Shown here piece after piece: positions 14,941 to 23,267 of a stretch of 42,142 nucleotides of DNA. A model generated the notes under the pieces. The model ran no database searches. It saw only the letters and a list, made by a program, of their open reading frames with translations, and was not told where the DNA came from. The position numbers and the translations under genes were made by a program. The stretch covers positions 1 through 42,142 of the forward strand of contig CAIMDZ010000221.1 of assembly GCA_903839875.1 (NCBI GenBank). The letters are read 5' to 3'. How positions within the stretch are numbered: position 1 is the stretch's first letter; each line of letters opens with the position of its first letter. This DNA comes from an uncultured Bacteroidota bacterium. GTDB lineage: Bacteria > Bacteroidota > Bacteroidia > Chitinophagales > Chitinophagaceae.

Positions 14941-14980
14941 AATACATCGCAAATCTATGTATTAACGTTGAAAGTTCAAA
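14941..14980 (-). promoter_or_regulatory. PadR operon promoter with overlapping inverted-repeat operator
   Basis: On the minus strand, TTTG (14977-14980), 19 bp, then TAGATTTG (14950-14957). A perfect inverted repeat, AATACAT-N9-ATGTATT (14941-14963), lies over the -7 element. ATGT/ACAT arms are the known core of PadR operators, so autoregulation is likely. The predicted leader is ~26 nt. Confidence 0.75.
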
Positions 14981-15000
14981 ATTTATTGCATAAATAAATA

Positions 15001-15028
15001 AATCTGCCCGACATTAGCCGGGCAGATT
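15001..15028 (-). terminator. Terminator downstream of the aldehyde dehydrogenase gene
   Basis: Arms AATCTGCCCG and CGGGCAGATT form a 10-bp perfect stem with an 8-nt loop. On the minus strand the stem is followed by TTATTTATTTATG, consistent with intrinsic termination ~95 nt after the stop codon. Confidence 0.7.
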
Positions 15029-15123
15029 GTAAATTTCTAAAATAATATGCTTTATTGAAACACGTACTTTCAGATAAAGAACTAATGTAAATCTCTTGGT
15101 CCGCCGCGGCGGATTGAGGGGCT

Positions 15124-16656
15124 TTACACCGAAAACTTTATACCCTGAGCCAGCGGCAACGAGTCGCTCCAGTTGATGGTGTTGGTCTGGCGGCGCATGT
15201 ATGCTTTCCAGCAATCGGAACCACTTTCGCGGCCGCCACCGGTTTCTTTGTCACCGCCGAAGGCGCCACCTATTTCTGCACCACTGGTGCCTATGTTCAC
15301 ATTGGCTATGCCGCAGTCGCTGCCAATGTGAGACAGGTATTGTTCTGCTTCGCGCATATTCAGTGTCATGATAGATGACGAAAGACCCTGCGGTACACCA
15401 TTCTGCATGGCTATGGATTCATCCAGCGTCTTATATTTCATGATGTACAGGATGGGTGCAAAGGTTTCGTGCTGAACAATTGACCATTCGTTTTTTACTT
15501 CAAACACGCATGGCTTCACATAGCAACCGCTTTCATAACCCTTACCGGTTAACACGCCCCCGGCTACTATTTCCTTGCCACCCGCTTTCTTAATGTCCTT
15601 TATGGCATGAGCATATACCGATACCGCTTCCTGGTCTATAAGCGGCCCCACATGATTTTTTTCATCCAGCGGATTACCTATTGACAATTGTTTATATGCT
15701 GCTACCAGTTTCTTTTTAAATGCATCATATACCTTTTCGTGGATAATGAGGCGTCGGGTGGTAGTGCACCTTTGGCCTGCTGTACCCACTGCTCCAAAGA
15801 TCGCTGCACGCAGTGCAATATTCAGGTCGGCATACTCTGATATGATGATGGCATTATTGCCGCCAAGTTCCAGCAGCGAACGCCCCAGCCTTGCAGCAAC
15901 GGCGGCTCCTACAATTTTACCCATGTTGGTAGATCCGGTAGCTGATACAAGCGCCACACGATGGTCATTGCTCATCCACTCGCCAATATCTCGGGTGCCG
16001 GATATCAGTCCGCATACACCTTCAGGCACATTATTGGCTTTAAATACCTCTGAGATAATGTTCTGGCAGGCTATGGCGGAAATCGGTGTTTTTTTCGAAG
16101 GCTTCCATACACAGGTATTACCACAGATAAAAGCGATCATGCTGTTCCAGCTCCACACGGCTACCGGGAAGTTGAACGAACTGATGATACCCACAACTCC
16201 CATCGGATGCCATTGCTCATACATCCTGTGGCGCGGACGCTCACTGTGCATGGTGAGGCCGTATAGCTGGCGGCTCATTCCCACGGCAAGGTCGCATATA
16301 TCAATCATTTCCTGCACTTCGCCGTAACCCTCCTGCAGGCTCTTGCCCATTTCGTAAGAAACCAGCATACCCAATGGTTCTTTATACTTTCTGAGGGCTT
16401 CGCCTATCTGGCGCACTACTTCACCGCGTTTCGGGGCGGGCCACATACGCCATTCATTAAACGCAACCTGTGCCTGGGCAATAACTATATCATAGGTTGC
16501 ATGTGTAACTGCAGTAACCGATGCTATCTTCTTCCCGTCAACTGGTGAGAAAGAATCTATCTTTTCCCCGCCCGCCTTCAGCCACTTTGTGCCCGTTGAT
16601 GCTCCTTCATTTATCTTATCTATACCTAACTTGCTAAATACTTTATCCATTTTCAT
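15124..16656 (-). CDS. Aldehyde dehydrogenase of the ALDH7 / alpha-aminoadipate-semialdehyde type
   Basis: A 510-residue NAD(P)-dependent dehydrogenase. The catalytic Cys297 lies in GQRCTTTRR, the general base Glu263 in LLELGGNN, the oxyanion Asn in SSFNFPVAVW and the nucleotide-binding Gly in GSTNMGKIVG. GQRCTTTRR and ELGGNNA are typical of ALDH7 enzymes, which oxidise alpha-aminoadipate semialdehyde (piperideine-6-carboxylate) in lysine breakdown. It is a single-gene unit with a terminator at 15001-15028 and a Crp/Fnr-like promoter at 16684-16726. Two adjacent ATGs (16656 and 16650) are possible starts. Confidence 0.93.
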   Translation of the reverse strand: MKMDKVFSKLGIDKINEGASTGTKWLKAGGEKIDSFSPVDGKKIASVTAVTHATYDIVIAQAQVAFNEWRMWPAPKRGEVVRQIGEALRKYKEPLGMLVSYEMGKSLQEGYGEVQEMIDICDLAVGMSRQLYGLTMHSERPRHRMYEQWHPMGVVGIISSFNFPVAVWSWNSMIAFICGNTCVWKPSKKTPISAIACQNIISEVFKANNVPEGVCGLISGTRDIGEWMSNDHRVALVSATGSTNMGKIVGAAVAARLGRSLLELGGNNAIIISEYADLNIALRAAIFGAVGTAGQRCTTTRRLIIHEKVYDAFKKKLVAAYKQLSIGNPLDEKNHVGPLIDQEAVSVYAHAIKDIKKAGGKEIVAGGVLTGKGYESGCYVKPCVFEVKNEWSIVQHETFAPILYIMKYKTLDESIAMQNGVPQGLSSSIMTLNMREAEQYLSHIGSDCGIANVNIGTSGAEIGGAFGGDKETGGGRESGSDCWKAYMRRQTNTINWSDSLPLAQGIKFSV

Positions 16657-16683
16657 AAATCATGTATGTTTGGAAACCGGGTG

Positions 16684-16726
16684 CGAAATTAAACTAATAA
16701 CCCAACTTTTTGTTTAACGACTATCA
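16684..16726 (-). promoter_or_regulatory. Possible Crp/Fnr-type promoter of the aldehyde dehydrogenase gene
   Basis: On the minus strand TGATAGTCGTTA (16715-16726, one mismatch to TGAY-N4-RTCA) is followed after 23 bp by TAATTTCG (16684-16691, one mismatch to TAnnTTTG). The spacing equals that of the small-RNA promoters. The predicted leader is ~21 nt. With one mismatch in each element, chance agreement cannot be excluded. Confidence 0.45.
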
Positions 16727-16795
16727 TGAATACAGAATGTTGGCATTATTTATGATTGGTATAGCACAAATTATTAAATGATTGGTGTCGGAAAA

Positions 16796-16825
16796 TTGGC
16801 TGAAGCTGTTAAACCTATATTTTTG
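16796..16825 (+). promoter_or_regulatory. Promoter of the D-Ala-D-Ala dipeptidase gene
   Basis: TTG (16796-16798), 19 bp, then TATTTTTG (16818-16825). The predicted start falls at or within a few bases of the ATG at 16832, implying a nearly leaderless mRNA if that ATG is used. Confidence 0.6.
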
Positions 16826-16831
16826 CAATCA

Positions 16832-17527
16832 ATGTTACGATCCATCCTTTGTTTATTTTATATTATTGTCTTTGTTGTATATAGTCCGGCTCAATCCTGC
16901 AAGACCAATGCCCCGTGCATCAGCAGTAAGGATTCGATGCGTGGGGCAATAATAAGAAACCCAGGAAAGAAGTTAGCCGCATTACAGCGGGTTGTGCCCG
17001 GCCTGGTGATAGAAATGAGGTATGGTACTACGAATAATTTCACCAAAACTGTTTTGTACCGGCATCCGGTGGCCTGTCTGAGGATCGCGCCGGCAAATGC
17101 CTTACGGCTGGTGCAGGAAGAACTGAATAAGAAAGGGTATGGGCTGAAAGTATATGATGCTTTCCGGCCATTCAGTGTTACCTGCAGGATATGGGGGATG
17201 ACCAGGGCTAAAAAATATGTAGCCAACCCGATTAAGGGAAGCCACCATAACCGTGGAGCGGCGGTAGACGTAACCATCATTGACCTGAAAACAGGCAAAG
17301 AACTGGATATGGGTACTGCGTATGATGATTTCAGTGACAGTGCACACCATAATTTCCTGAATTTACCCGAGCTGGTGCTTGCCAACCGCAGGCTTCTAAA
17401 GGCCACGATGAAGAAGTATGGTTTTGGTATGGTGCCGGACGAGTGGTGGCATTACCAGTGGTTCAGGAAAATGGATTATGAAGTTATTGACCTCGATTTT
17501 GACGATCTGAAGGAGTTTATAGAATAG
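16832..17527 (+). CDS. D-alanyl-D-alanine dipeptidase (peptidase M15D, VanX/DdpX type)
   Basis: A 231-residue zinc dipeptidase. The zinc site is the HxxxxxxD form in GSHHNRGAAVDVT together with EWWH near the C-terminus; the conserved YDAFRPFSVT precedes it. It starts with a hydrophobic export signal (MLRSILCLFYIIVFVVYSPA) followed by SC, so it may be periplasmic or a lipoprotein. An ATG 54 nt upstream is in frame, but it lies before the -7 element at 16818, so I use 16832. VanX-type enzymes hydrolyse D-Ala-D-Ala; in bacteria without a van cluster they more likely recycle cell-wall dipeptide. No vanH/vanA genes are nearby. Confidence 0.9.
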   Translation: MLRSILCLFYIIVFVVYSPAQSCKTNAPCISSKDSMRGAIIRNPGKKLAALQRVVPGLVIEMRYGTTNNFTKTVLYRHPVACLRIAPANALRLVQEELNKKGYGLKVYDAFRPFSVTCRIWGMTRAKKYVANPIKGSHHNRGAAVDVTIIDLKTGKELDMGTAYDDFSDSAHHNFLNLPELVLANRRLLKATMKKYGFGMVPDEWWHYQWFRKMDYEVIDLDFDDLKEFIE

Positions 17528-17694
17528 CCGCAGGGCCTCCCTAAAACGACTGCACCGCAAAGAGGCTGCCAAGAGCGCTCGCTAAGGCAATGTGTTGTAA
17601 ATGTCCGGATTAATATTACTAGGATAAAGTGGGTGAATTGACCATAATTATATGGCCTGTAACTATATTGCAGTGAAAAAATGCCCAAAAAAAC

Positions 17695-17702
17695 TAAATT
17701 TG
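17695..17702 (+). promoter_or_regulatory. -7 element for the first TMTC-like gene
   Basis: TAAATTTG, 15 nt before the ATG at 17718, predicting a ~9-nt leader. No TTTG sits at the normal -33 spacing. Confidence 0.5.
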
Positions 17703-17717
17703 ACCTTATAAAGTTCA

Positions 17718-19616
17718 ATGGCGAAAAAGGTAAATAAAAATAGGGTGACTCCTGTGGCTGCGCCTGTGCAAAAACAGGAAGTCACAGTTAATGTAGTTAA
17801 GGAGGTTCCACGTATGAACATACCTGCCTGGTTGCATGACTTCAGGGTGCAGGCTATTGTTATTATAGTATTGGCATTTGTATGCTATTCCAATACGTTT
17901 AAACATGAATATGCCCTTGACGATACGGTGGTCATCGTTAGGAACGATTTTGTGCACCAGGGGTTTGCTGGCATTAAAGACATACTTACAAAGGATGCCT
18001 ACTACTGTTATTACAAGCAATTGAACACCAGCAACCAGCTTTCAGGGGGGCGCTACAGGCCGCTGTCAATAGTTACGTTTGCAATAGAGCAGCAGCTTTT
18101 CGGTGAAGTACCAAAAGGGAAAGTGGATAGTATTATCGCTTATGGATTGTCGTATGACATGCAGGCGTCTTTTGAAAAGAAGTTTCTGCAGGAAATGCAT
18201 ATAAGGCATGTACTTAATGTGGTATGGTATGCACTGGCTGTGGTGGCTTTGCTCTATTTCCTCAGGTATGTAGTATTCAGGAATAACTATATTATGGCAT
18301 TCCTGGCTGCTATTATTTTTACACTACATCCGCTCCATACTGAAGTGGTTGCCAATGTAAAGAGCAGGGATGAGATCATTTCCGTTCTGTTCATCTGCCT
18401 TACCTTTATTTTTGCTTTCAAATACCTGGAACATAAGAAAAATATAGGGTGGCTGGTGGTGGCATTGCTCAGCTACGCGCTTGCCTTCCTTTCAAAAGAA
18501 TATGCGATAACGCTGGTTTTATTATTGCCGGTATCATTCTATATATTCAATAAATACACAATCAGGGAAAGCATGGTAGCTGCGCTTCCATACATGGCTG
18601 TAGTTGCAGTTTACTTATTGATCAGGTGGCAAATACTGGGTCCGCGAAGCGAACTTTCTGATTTGGATATACAAATAAATCCGTATGCTTTTGCATCTAC
18701 AAGCGAAAAGCTGGCTACTGAGATCGCAACCTCTTTGAATTATCTGAAGCTCCTCCTCATCCCATATCCGTTGTCCTCCGACTATTCGTATCCTCAAATA
18801 CCCTACAAAGATTTCAGTAACGCGCTGGTATGGTTGTCAATGGTTGTTCATGCAGGATTGGTTGGAGCTCTGGTTTACTTTTTCCTGAGAAGGAGTGTTT
18901 TGTGTTTTGCCATTGCATTTTATTTGTTCAATTTACTTATGGTCAATAATTTCCTGTTTGATATCGGGGCTACCATGGGAGAGCGCCTGATTTTTCATTC
19001 ATCTATAGGCTATTCCATAGCCGCAGCATGGGTCCTGTATGAGTTGATGTCGCGGTTTAATAACGGGGCCGTAGGCAAATGGACGTTGGCGGTCCTGATA
19101 ATAAAAATATCACTCGTTTACGGGGTATTGACCTACCACCGGAATAAGGACTGGAAAAATGATGAAACCCTGTTTTTTCATGATGTGAAGGTAGTACCCA
19201 ATAGCTTTCTTGTTAATGCCAACGTTGGGTGCATGCTCATCAATAAGGCAGATTTTGAAAAGGATGCAAAAGTGAGAACGGAAGATTTGAAAAGGGGAGT
19301 TGAATTATTTACTAAAGTAATCAGCCTGCAGGACAATTATGTACTGGCTTACATGAACCGAAGTGTGGCTTATTTTAAATTAGGTAATGCGGACAGCATG
19401 GTAGCTGATCTTAACAGAGTGTACAGGCTTTACCGCATTCATCCTCAGTTGCCGGAGATGTATTATCATGCCGCAACGATTTATTTATCAAATAAACAAT
19501 ATGATAAAGCAATAATAGTCCTTAACCAATCGCTGGAGCTAAATCCAGAGGATAAAAATGTGCAAAATACCCTTGCGCAGGCTACAAAAGCAATGCAAAC
19601 TATAAAAGAACCTTAG
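17718..19616 (+). CDS. TMTC-like polytopic membrane protein with TPR tail (candidate GT-C O-mannosyltransferase), copy 1
   Basis: A 632-residue protein. A short basic cytoplasmic N-terminus (1-44) precedes ~10-12 transmembrane segments (45-460). Key motifs match the TMTC group of GT-C glycosyltransferases: YALDDT with the acidic pair at 68-69 in the first extracytoplasmic loop, GGRYRPLS at ~110-117, and HPLHTEVVANVKSRDE from 204. The C-terminal ~140 residues are TPR-like (VLAYMNRSVAYFKLG, YHAATIYLSNKQYDKA). TMTC proteins transfer mannose from a lipid donor to Ser/Thr; O-glycosylation of exported proteins is known in Bacteroidota. The enzymatic role is inferred. A paralog follows directly. Confidence 0.8.
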   Translation: MAKKVNKNRVTPVAAPVQKQEVTVNVVKEVPRMNIPAWLHDFRVQAIVIIVLAFVCYSNTFKHEYALDDTVVIVRNDFVHQGFAGIKDILTKDAYYCYYKQLNTSNQLSGGRYRPLSIVTFAIEQQLFGEVPKGKVDSIIAYGLSYDMQASFEKKFLQEMHIRHVLNVVWYALAVVALLYFLRYVVFRNNYIMAFLAAIIFTLHPLHTEVVANVKSRDEIISVLFICLTFIFAFKYLEHKKNIGWLVVALLSYALAFLSKEYAITLVLLLPVSFYIFNKYTIRESMVAALPYMAVVAVYLLIRWQILGPRSELSDLDIQINPYAFASTSEKLATEIATSLNYLKLLLIPYPLSSDYSYPQIPYKDFSNALVWLSMVVHAGLVGALVYFFLRRSVLCFAIAFYLFNLLMVNNFLFDIGATMGERLIFHSSIGYSIAAAWVLYELMSRFNNGAVGKWTLAVLIIKISLVYGVLTYHRNKDWKNDETLFFHDVKVVPNSFLVNANVGCMLINKADFEKDAKVRTEDLKRGVELFTKVISLQDNYVLAYMNRSVAYFKLGNADSMVADLNRVYRLYRIHPQLPEMYYHAATIYLSNKQYDKAIIVLNQSLELNPEDKNVQNTLAQATKAMQTIKEP

Positions 19617-19623
19617 CGGGCAG

Positions 19624-19654
19624 TTGACAATAAAAAGATAATCTACTACATTTG
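19624..19654 (+). promoter_or_regulatory. Promoter of the second TMTC-like gene
   Basis: TTG (19624-19626), 20 bp, then TACATTTG (19647-19654). It lies in the 55-nt gap after the first paralog and predicts an ~11-nt leader, so the second gene can be expressed independently. Confidence 0.6.
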
Positions 19655-19671
19655 GCTATCACTTGTAAATA

Positions 19672-21567
19672 ATGGCAAAAAAAATAAATAAGAACAATCA
19701 GATTGGCGCAAGGCCGGTACAGCCGGTAAAACCCAAAAAAGCTCCGGTAGCGGCGCCTGCACCCTTTGTGCCGGACCCCAAAATTCCTGCATGGTTGTAT
19801 AGTTTCAAGGTGCAGGCTGTTATTGTAGGCTTCCTTGCGTTTGCATTGTACGCAAATACTTTCCAGCATGAATACGCGCTTGATGATACCATTGTGATCG
19901 CCAAGAATGCGTATGTGTATGAAGGATTTACCCGCCTGGACAGTATATTCACAACTGATACTTATGGAGGTTACTATAAGTTATTCAATTCGAGCAACCA
20001 ACTGGCAGGGGGCCGTTACAGGCCATTGTCCATAGCCACCTTTGCTATTGAGCAGCAGTTCCTGGGCGCTATTCCGGAGAAAAAAGTAGATAGTGTTGTA
20101 GCTCATGCCGGGGAATTCGGGCCGCAGGAAGACAAGCTGAATCACGACATGCATGTCCGACATGTGTTCAATGTGCTGTGGTACACGCTTTCAGTGATCG
20201 TGTTACTTTACTTTCTGCGGTACGTAGTGTTAAAGAACAATCCGCTCATTGCATTTATGGCAGCCATACTATTTGCCATTCATCCTATTCATACCGAGGT
20301 AGTGGCGAATGTAAAAAGCAGGGATGAAATATTGTCTATCTTATTTATTTGCACCACATTTATCTGCGCCTTCAAATATTACGACCTGAAAGAAAAAAAG
20401 TGGCTGATAGCAGGCCTGATAAGTTTTTTCCTCGCATTGCTTTCAAAAGAGTATGGTATAAGCCTGCTTGTATTGCTGCCACTGGCTTTATATCTGTGCC
20501 GGCCATCCCTTATTGAGGACTGCATAAAGTTAGTATTGCCCTACCTGGCGGTATTTGCCATTTACTTTGTGATCAGGAAGCTTATTGTTGCGCCTATGAG
20601 CCCCGACGCGGTTGAGGATATTCTTAACAACCCCTATGCCCTCGCTGCAGGCCACGAAGAAAAAGCTACACAGATATCTACTACCTTAAATTACCTGAAG
20701 CTGCTGATCTTCCCGCATCCCTTATCGGCTGATTATTCCTACAATAGTATACCCTACAAAGATTTTTCTGACCTTCAGGTATGGTTGTCGCTGGTGGTGC
20801 ATATCGGCCTCATTTATCTGTTCTTTTACTACCTGAAACGTAAGAGCGTAATGGCATTTGCCATCGCCTTCTACCTGTTGAATTTGCTGCTCATCTGCAA
20901 CATATTCTTTAACATCGGCGGCACTATGGGCGAACGTCTTATTTATCATTCGTCAGTAGGGTTTGCTTTGGCAGTAGCCTTCTTTTTGAATATGGCTATG
21001 GAAAAGATAAAACCTGCCGCCACCGGTAAAATGGTTGTAGCGGGCTGCATGGTTTTGATCATCGGTTTGTGCAGTTATAAAACCATAGACAGGAATAAGT
21101 ACTGGAAAAATGACCAGACTTTGTTTTTTGAAGACATTAAAGTGCAACCCAACAGTGTATTGGTGAATGCGGATGTAGCCTCTTCCTATGTAAACAATGC
21201 TGAACTGGACAAAGACGATAAGCAGAAGGAAATTGACATCAGAAAGGGTATATGGTATTTCAGTAAAGCGATAGAGATCAATCCGAAGTTTGTATCCGGC
21301 TACCTCAACAGGGGGATGGCTTATTTCAAGTTAAGGCAGCCGGACAGCGCTTATTATAACCTGGACCAGGTGAGACAGCTATACCCAAGGTACCCGAAGC
21401 TGGGCGAAATGTTTTACAACGTAGGGGTCAATTTTTATGTTGACAAGAAATATTCTCAGGCAATATTAGCCTGGAAGACCTGCCTGACTATGGATATTAC
21501 CCCGCAGATACGCGGCCAGGCGCAGAATGCACTGACTGTATTGGCTAACCAGGGGATTGTGAGGTGA
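19672..21567 (+). CDS. TMTC-like polytopic membrane protein with TPR tail, copy 2
   Basis: A 631-residue paralog of the preceding protein, colinear along its length and sharing the same motifs: YALDDT (DD at 71-72), GGRYRPLSIATF, HPIHTEVVANVKSRDE, LSKEYGIS, GGTMGERLIYHSS and a C-terminal TPR region (SGYLNRGMAYFKLRQPDSA). The N-terminal cytoplasmic tail is longer and rich in Lys, Pro and Ala. The two copies probably arose by tandem duplication and may differ in acceptor choice, since the TPR parts are the most diverged. Its own promoter lies at 19624-19654; it ends at a TGA. Confidence 0.8.
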   Translation: MAKKINKNNQIGARPVQPVKPKKAPVAAPAPFVPDPKIPAWLYSFKVQAVIVGFLAFALYANTFQHEYALDDTIVIAKNAYVYEGFTRLDSIFTTDTYGGYYKLFNSSNQLAGGRYRPLSIATFAIEQQFLGAIPEKKVDSVVAHAGEFGPQEDKLNHDMHVRHVFNVLWYTLSVIVLLYFLRYVVLKNNPLIAFMAAILFAIHPIHTEVVANVKSRDEILSILFICTTFICAFKYYDLKEKKWLIAGLISFFLALLSKEYGISLLVLLPLALYLCRPSLIEDCIKLVLPYLAVFAIYFVIRKLIVAPMSPDAVEDILNNPYALAAGHEEKATQISTTLNYLKLLIFPHPLSADYSYNSIPYKDFSDLQVWLSLVVHIGLIYLFFYYLKRKSVMAFAIAFYLLNLLLICNIFFNIGGTMGERLIYHSSVGFALAVAFFLNMAMEKIKPAATGKMVVAGCMVLIIGLCSYKTIDRNKYWKNDQTLFFEDIKVQPNSVLVNADVASSYVNNAELDKDDKQKEIDIRKGIWYFSKAIEINPKFVSGYLNRGMAYFKLRQPDSAYYNLDQVRQLYPRYPKLGEMFYNVGVNFYVDKKYSQAILAWKTCLTMDITPQIRGQAQNALTVLANQGIVR

Positions 21568-22071
21568 TGGGCACTGCAGTTGGCAGATCCCAGTTGGCAA
21601 GTTGGCAGTTGCTCATGTCGTCTGGCCCATGTACGTAGGGCGACCGCAAGGGTACGCCCCTACATGACTGTTGTTATCGGACCTGCGCGAGTGGGGCGGA
21701 CACATGGGTACCGCCCCTATATTTCCGAAATAATTGCAACCGCTCCCGGAATCCCTGACTGATTTTTTTGAACCTGCAAAGGTAAACAAGATATTTTAAA
21801 TTACAAAATATAACTTACATAATAGTACAGTTTTGAGGCTATAATAAAAAGTTTTTTTGGTGGTAAGTGGTTGATTTATATTTGATTAAGTATTATGAAG
21901 TGAGGTGGGAGACCTACTCTCATCTTTTATACAACATTGATAAGAACTACAACTTCCTTTTCATTCGTGACACACCAGGACTAAGCGATACTCAGACCAG
22001 CGGGGGAAAGGTGTGGGACACCTTTGGGTGACCGCCGTCGCTGGAAGCTAAGGCGGTTGAAAGCTGATGGT
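21568..22071. other. Intergenic region with GC-rich repeats
   Basis: No coding region is supported. It holds imperfect repeats of the form GTAGGGCGACC...GGGTACGCCCCTAC (about 21636-21664) and GGGGCGGACACATGGGTACCGCCCC (21692-21717), a class of short intergenic repeats known from several phyla, then an AT-rich stretch, then the hairpin listed at 21997-22044. Confidence 0.55.
21997..22044 (+). other. Two-layer hairpin, possible structured RNA
   Basis: An outer stem CCAGCG/CGCTGG (21997-22002 and 22039-22044) encloses an inner perfect 8-bp stem AAAGGTGT/ACACCTTT (22007-22014 and 22018-22025, loop GGG). There is no T tract. It lies 28 nt beyond the stop of the leftward small gene at 22072 and could act in its 3' end or be another repeat. 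Confidence 0.35.
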
Positions 22072-22320
22072 TTATTTAATGATGTGGGTGTAGATTTCTA
22101 TGATGGCCATGCCGGCTAAGGGTGTGATGTCTGGCACGCCGTGGCTGGTGAGCCATTGGCGGAACGGGCTGGTGTCGGTGGCGTTGTGGCGGGTGATGAG
22201 TTTTGTGGAGGTGGCAACTACGACGAAATCAATTCCGCAGAGGAACTCGATGAGTTCGTTTGCCGGGTGGGGGAAGCCTGGGAATGTGTTGTTGTTTTGG
22301 TGAATTGTTTTTGTATTCAT
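22072..22320 (-). CDS. Small hypothetical protein
   Basis: An 82-residue ORF (start MNTKTIHQNNNTFPGF) with a coherent core, ELIEFLCGIDFVVVATSTKL followed by ITRHNATDTSPFRQWLTSHG. The codon third positions are strongly C-rich, unlike most neighbours, so it may be acquired or not real. It is divergent from the XRE regulator gene, sharing the 113-nt region between them, which hints at control by that regulator. Function unknown. Confidence 0.45.
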   Translation of the reverse strand: MNTKTIHQNNNTFPGFPHPANELIEFLCGIDFVVVATSTKLITRHNATDTSPFRQWLTSHGVPDITPLAGMAIIEIYTHIIK

Positions 22321-22382
22321 GATTGTTGGTTTTTGTTTGGCGAAATAACTTTATTCTTTTGTAAGCCGGAAGATTTTCCCGA

Positions 22383-22404
22383 CATGGTTTATGAAATAAC
22401 CATG
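22383..22404. promoter_or_regulatory. Inverted repeat upstream of the XRE regulator
   Basis: Arms CATGGTT and AACCATG with an 8-bp spacer, centred ~40 bp before the XRE gene in a divergent promoter region. A candidate autoregulatory operator. Confidence 0.45.
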
Positions 22405-22433
22405 CATTTTTATGACTTCTTAAACACCGAACG

Positions 22434-22874
22434 ATGCCACCGAAAACAGCAGCAATACCACAACCGCACATGGGTAGAAATATAGAACGGATACGCACTA
22501 TTAAGGGCATTAAGCAAGATGTGCTGGCAAAACAGCTTGGCATAGACCAGAGCGCACTATCGCGAATTGAAAGCAGCGCGGAGGTGGATGAAGACCGGCT
22601 TCAGCAGATAGCAGATGCACTGAAAATGAGTGTGGAGTCTATCAGGAATTTTAGTGAGGAGAGGGTGGTGAATTATATTCAGAATAATTATGACAATTCT
22701 AAAGGAGGTCCGCTAGGCGAGAGTGCGGGAGATCATTCATCGAATGGCAATCGAGCAGAGAATCAAAATAATCATTTCAACGCTACGGAAAAATTGTTTG
22801 AGGTTATGGAAAAGCAAATGGCTGAATTGGTGAAGCGGATTGAATTTTTGGAGGAGATGTTGAAGAAGAAGTAA
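22434..22874 (+). CDS. XRE-family transcriptional regulator with coiled-coil tail
   Basis: A 146-residue protein. A helix-turn-helix of the Cro/CI type spans ~13-67 (GRNIERIRTIKGIKQDVLAK, then LGIDQSALSRIES). An Asn/Gly-rich linker follows and then a charged helical tail (LFEVMEKQMAELVKRIEFLE) that looks like a dimerising coiled coil. An ATG at codon 13 (22470) is an alternative start. Many Bacteroidota carry such small regulators as orphans. It may regulate itself and the divergent small gene through the inverted repeat at 22383-22404. Confidence 0.85.
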   Translation: MPPKTAAIPQPHMGRNIERIRTIKGIKQDVLAKQLGIDQSALSRIESSAEVDEDRLQQIADALKMSVESIRNFSEERVVNYIQNNYDNSKGGPLGESAGDHSSNGNRAENQNNHFNATEKLFEVMEKQMAELVKRIEFLEEMLKKK

Positions 22875-23267
22875 ATACATTTATACAATAGTGGGGTAGA
22901 ATATCAGTAGCCCCGGAGTGGTCGGGATCTACGAAAGACTGTGGAATTGGCAAGGCATGAGTAGGCTCAAACATGTTGCCCCGATAATATTGCTGGGCAC
23001 TGTTTCGGAAGGACGCTTCGGTATTCCAAGACGAAGCGGACTTCGACCAGTGGGGAGCATTTCAGGAGATTTCTCCGTTTCACTGCGAAATGACGGCTTT
23101 GATTGGGCTTGCTCAGTAGCATCCTACACGTACAAGAGTGCGACGCAACGGACGCCTAATAGCAGTAAAAAAGCCCGGACCCAAAAATTAAAAAAAATCT
23201 TTTTAGCGCATACTATCCAACATTCCCTGCAATGGCGTTGGGGGTTTTTATTAGTTTTGCTGTCCGG
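22875..23267. other. Intergenic region before fmt
   Basis: No convincing gene; the 117-codon open frame here has no protein-like features. The middle contains GAGATTTCTCCG and CTGCGAAATGACGG (about 23066-23095), which I recognise in form as a widespread Bacteroidota intergenic repeat. No clear promoter for fmt could be placed. Confidence 0.5.
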
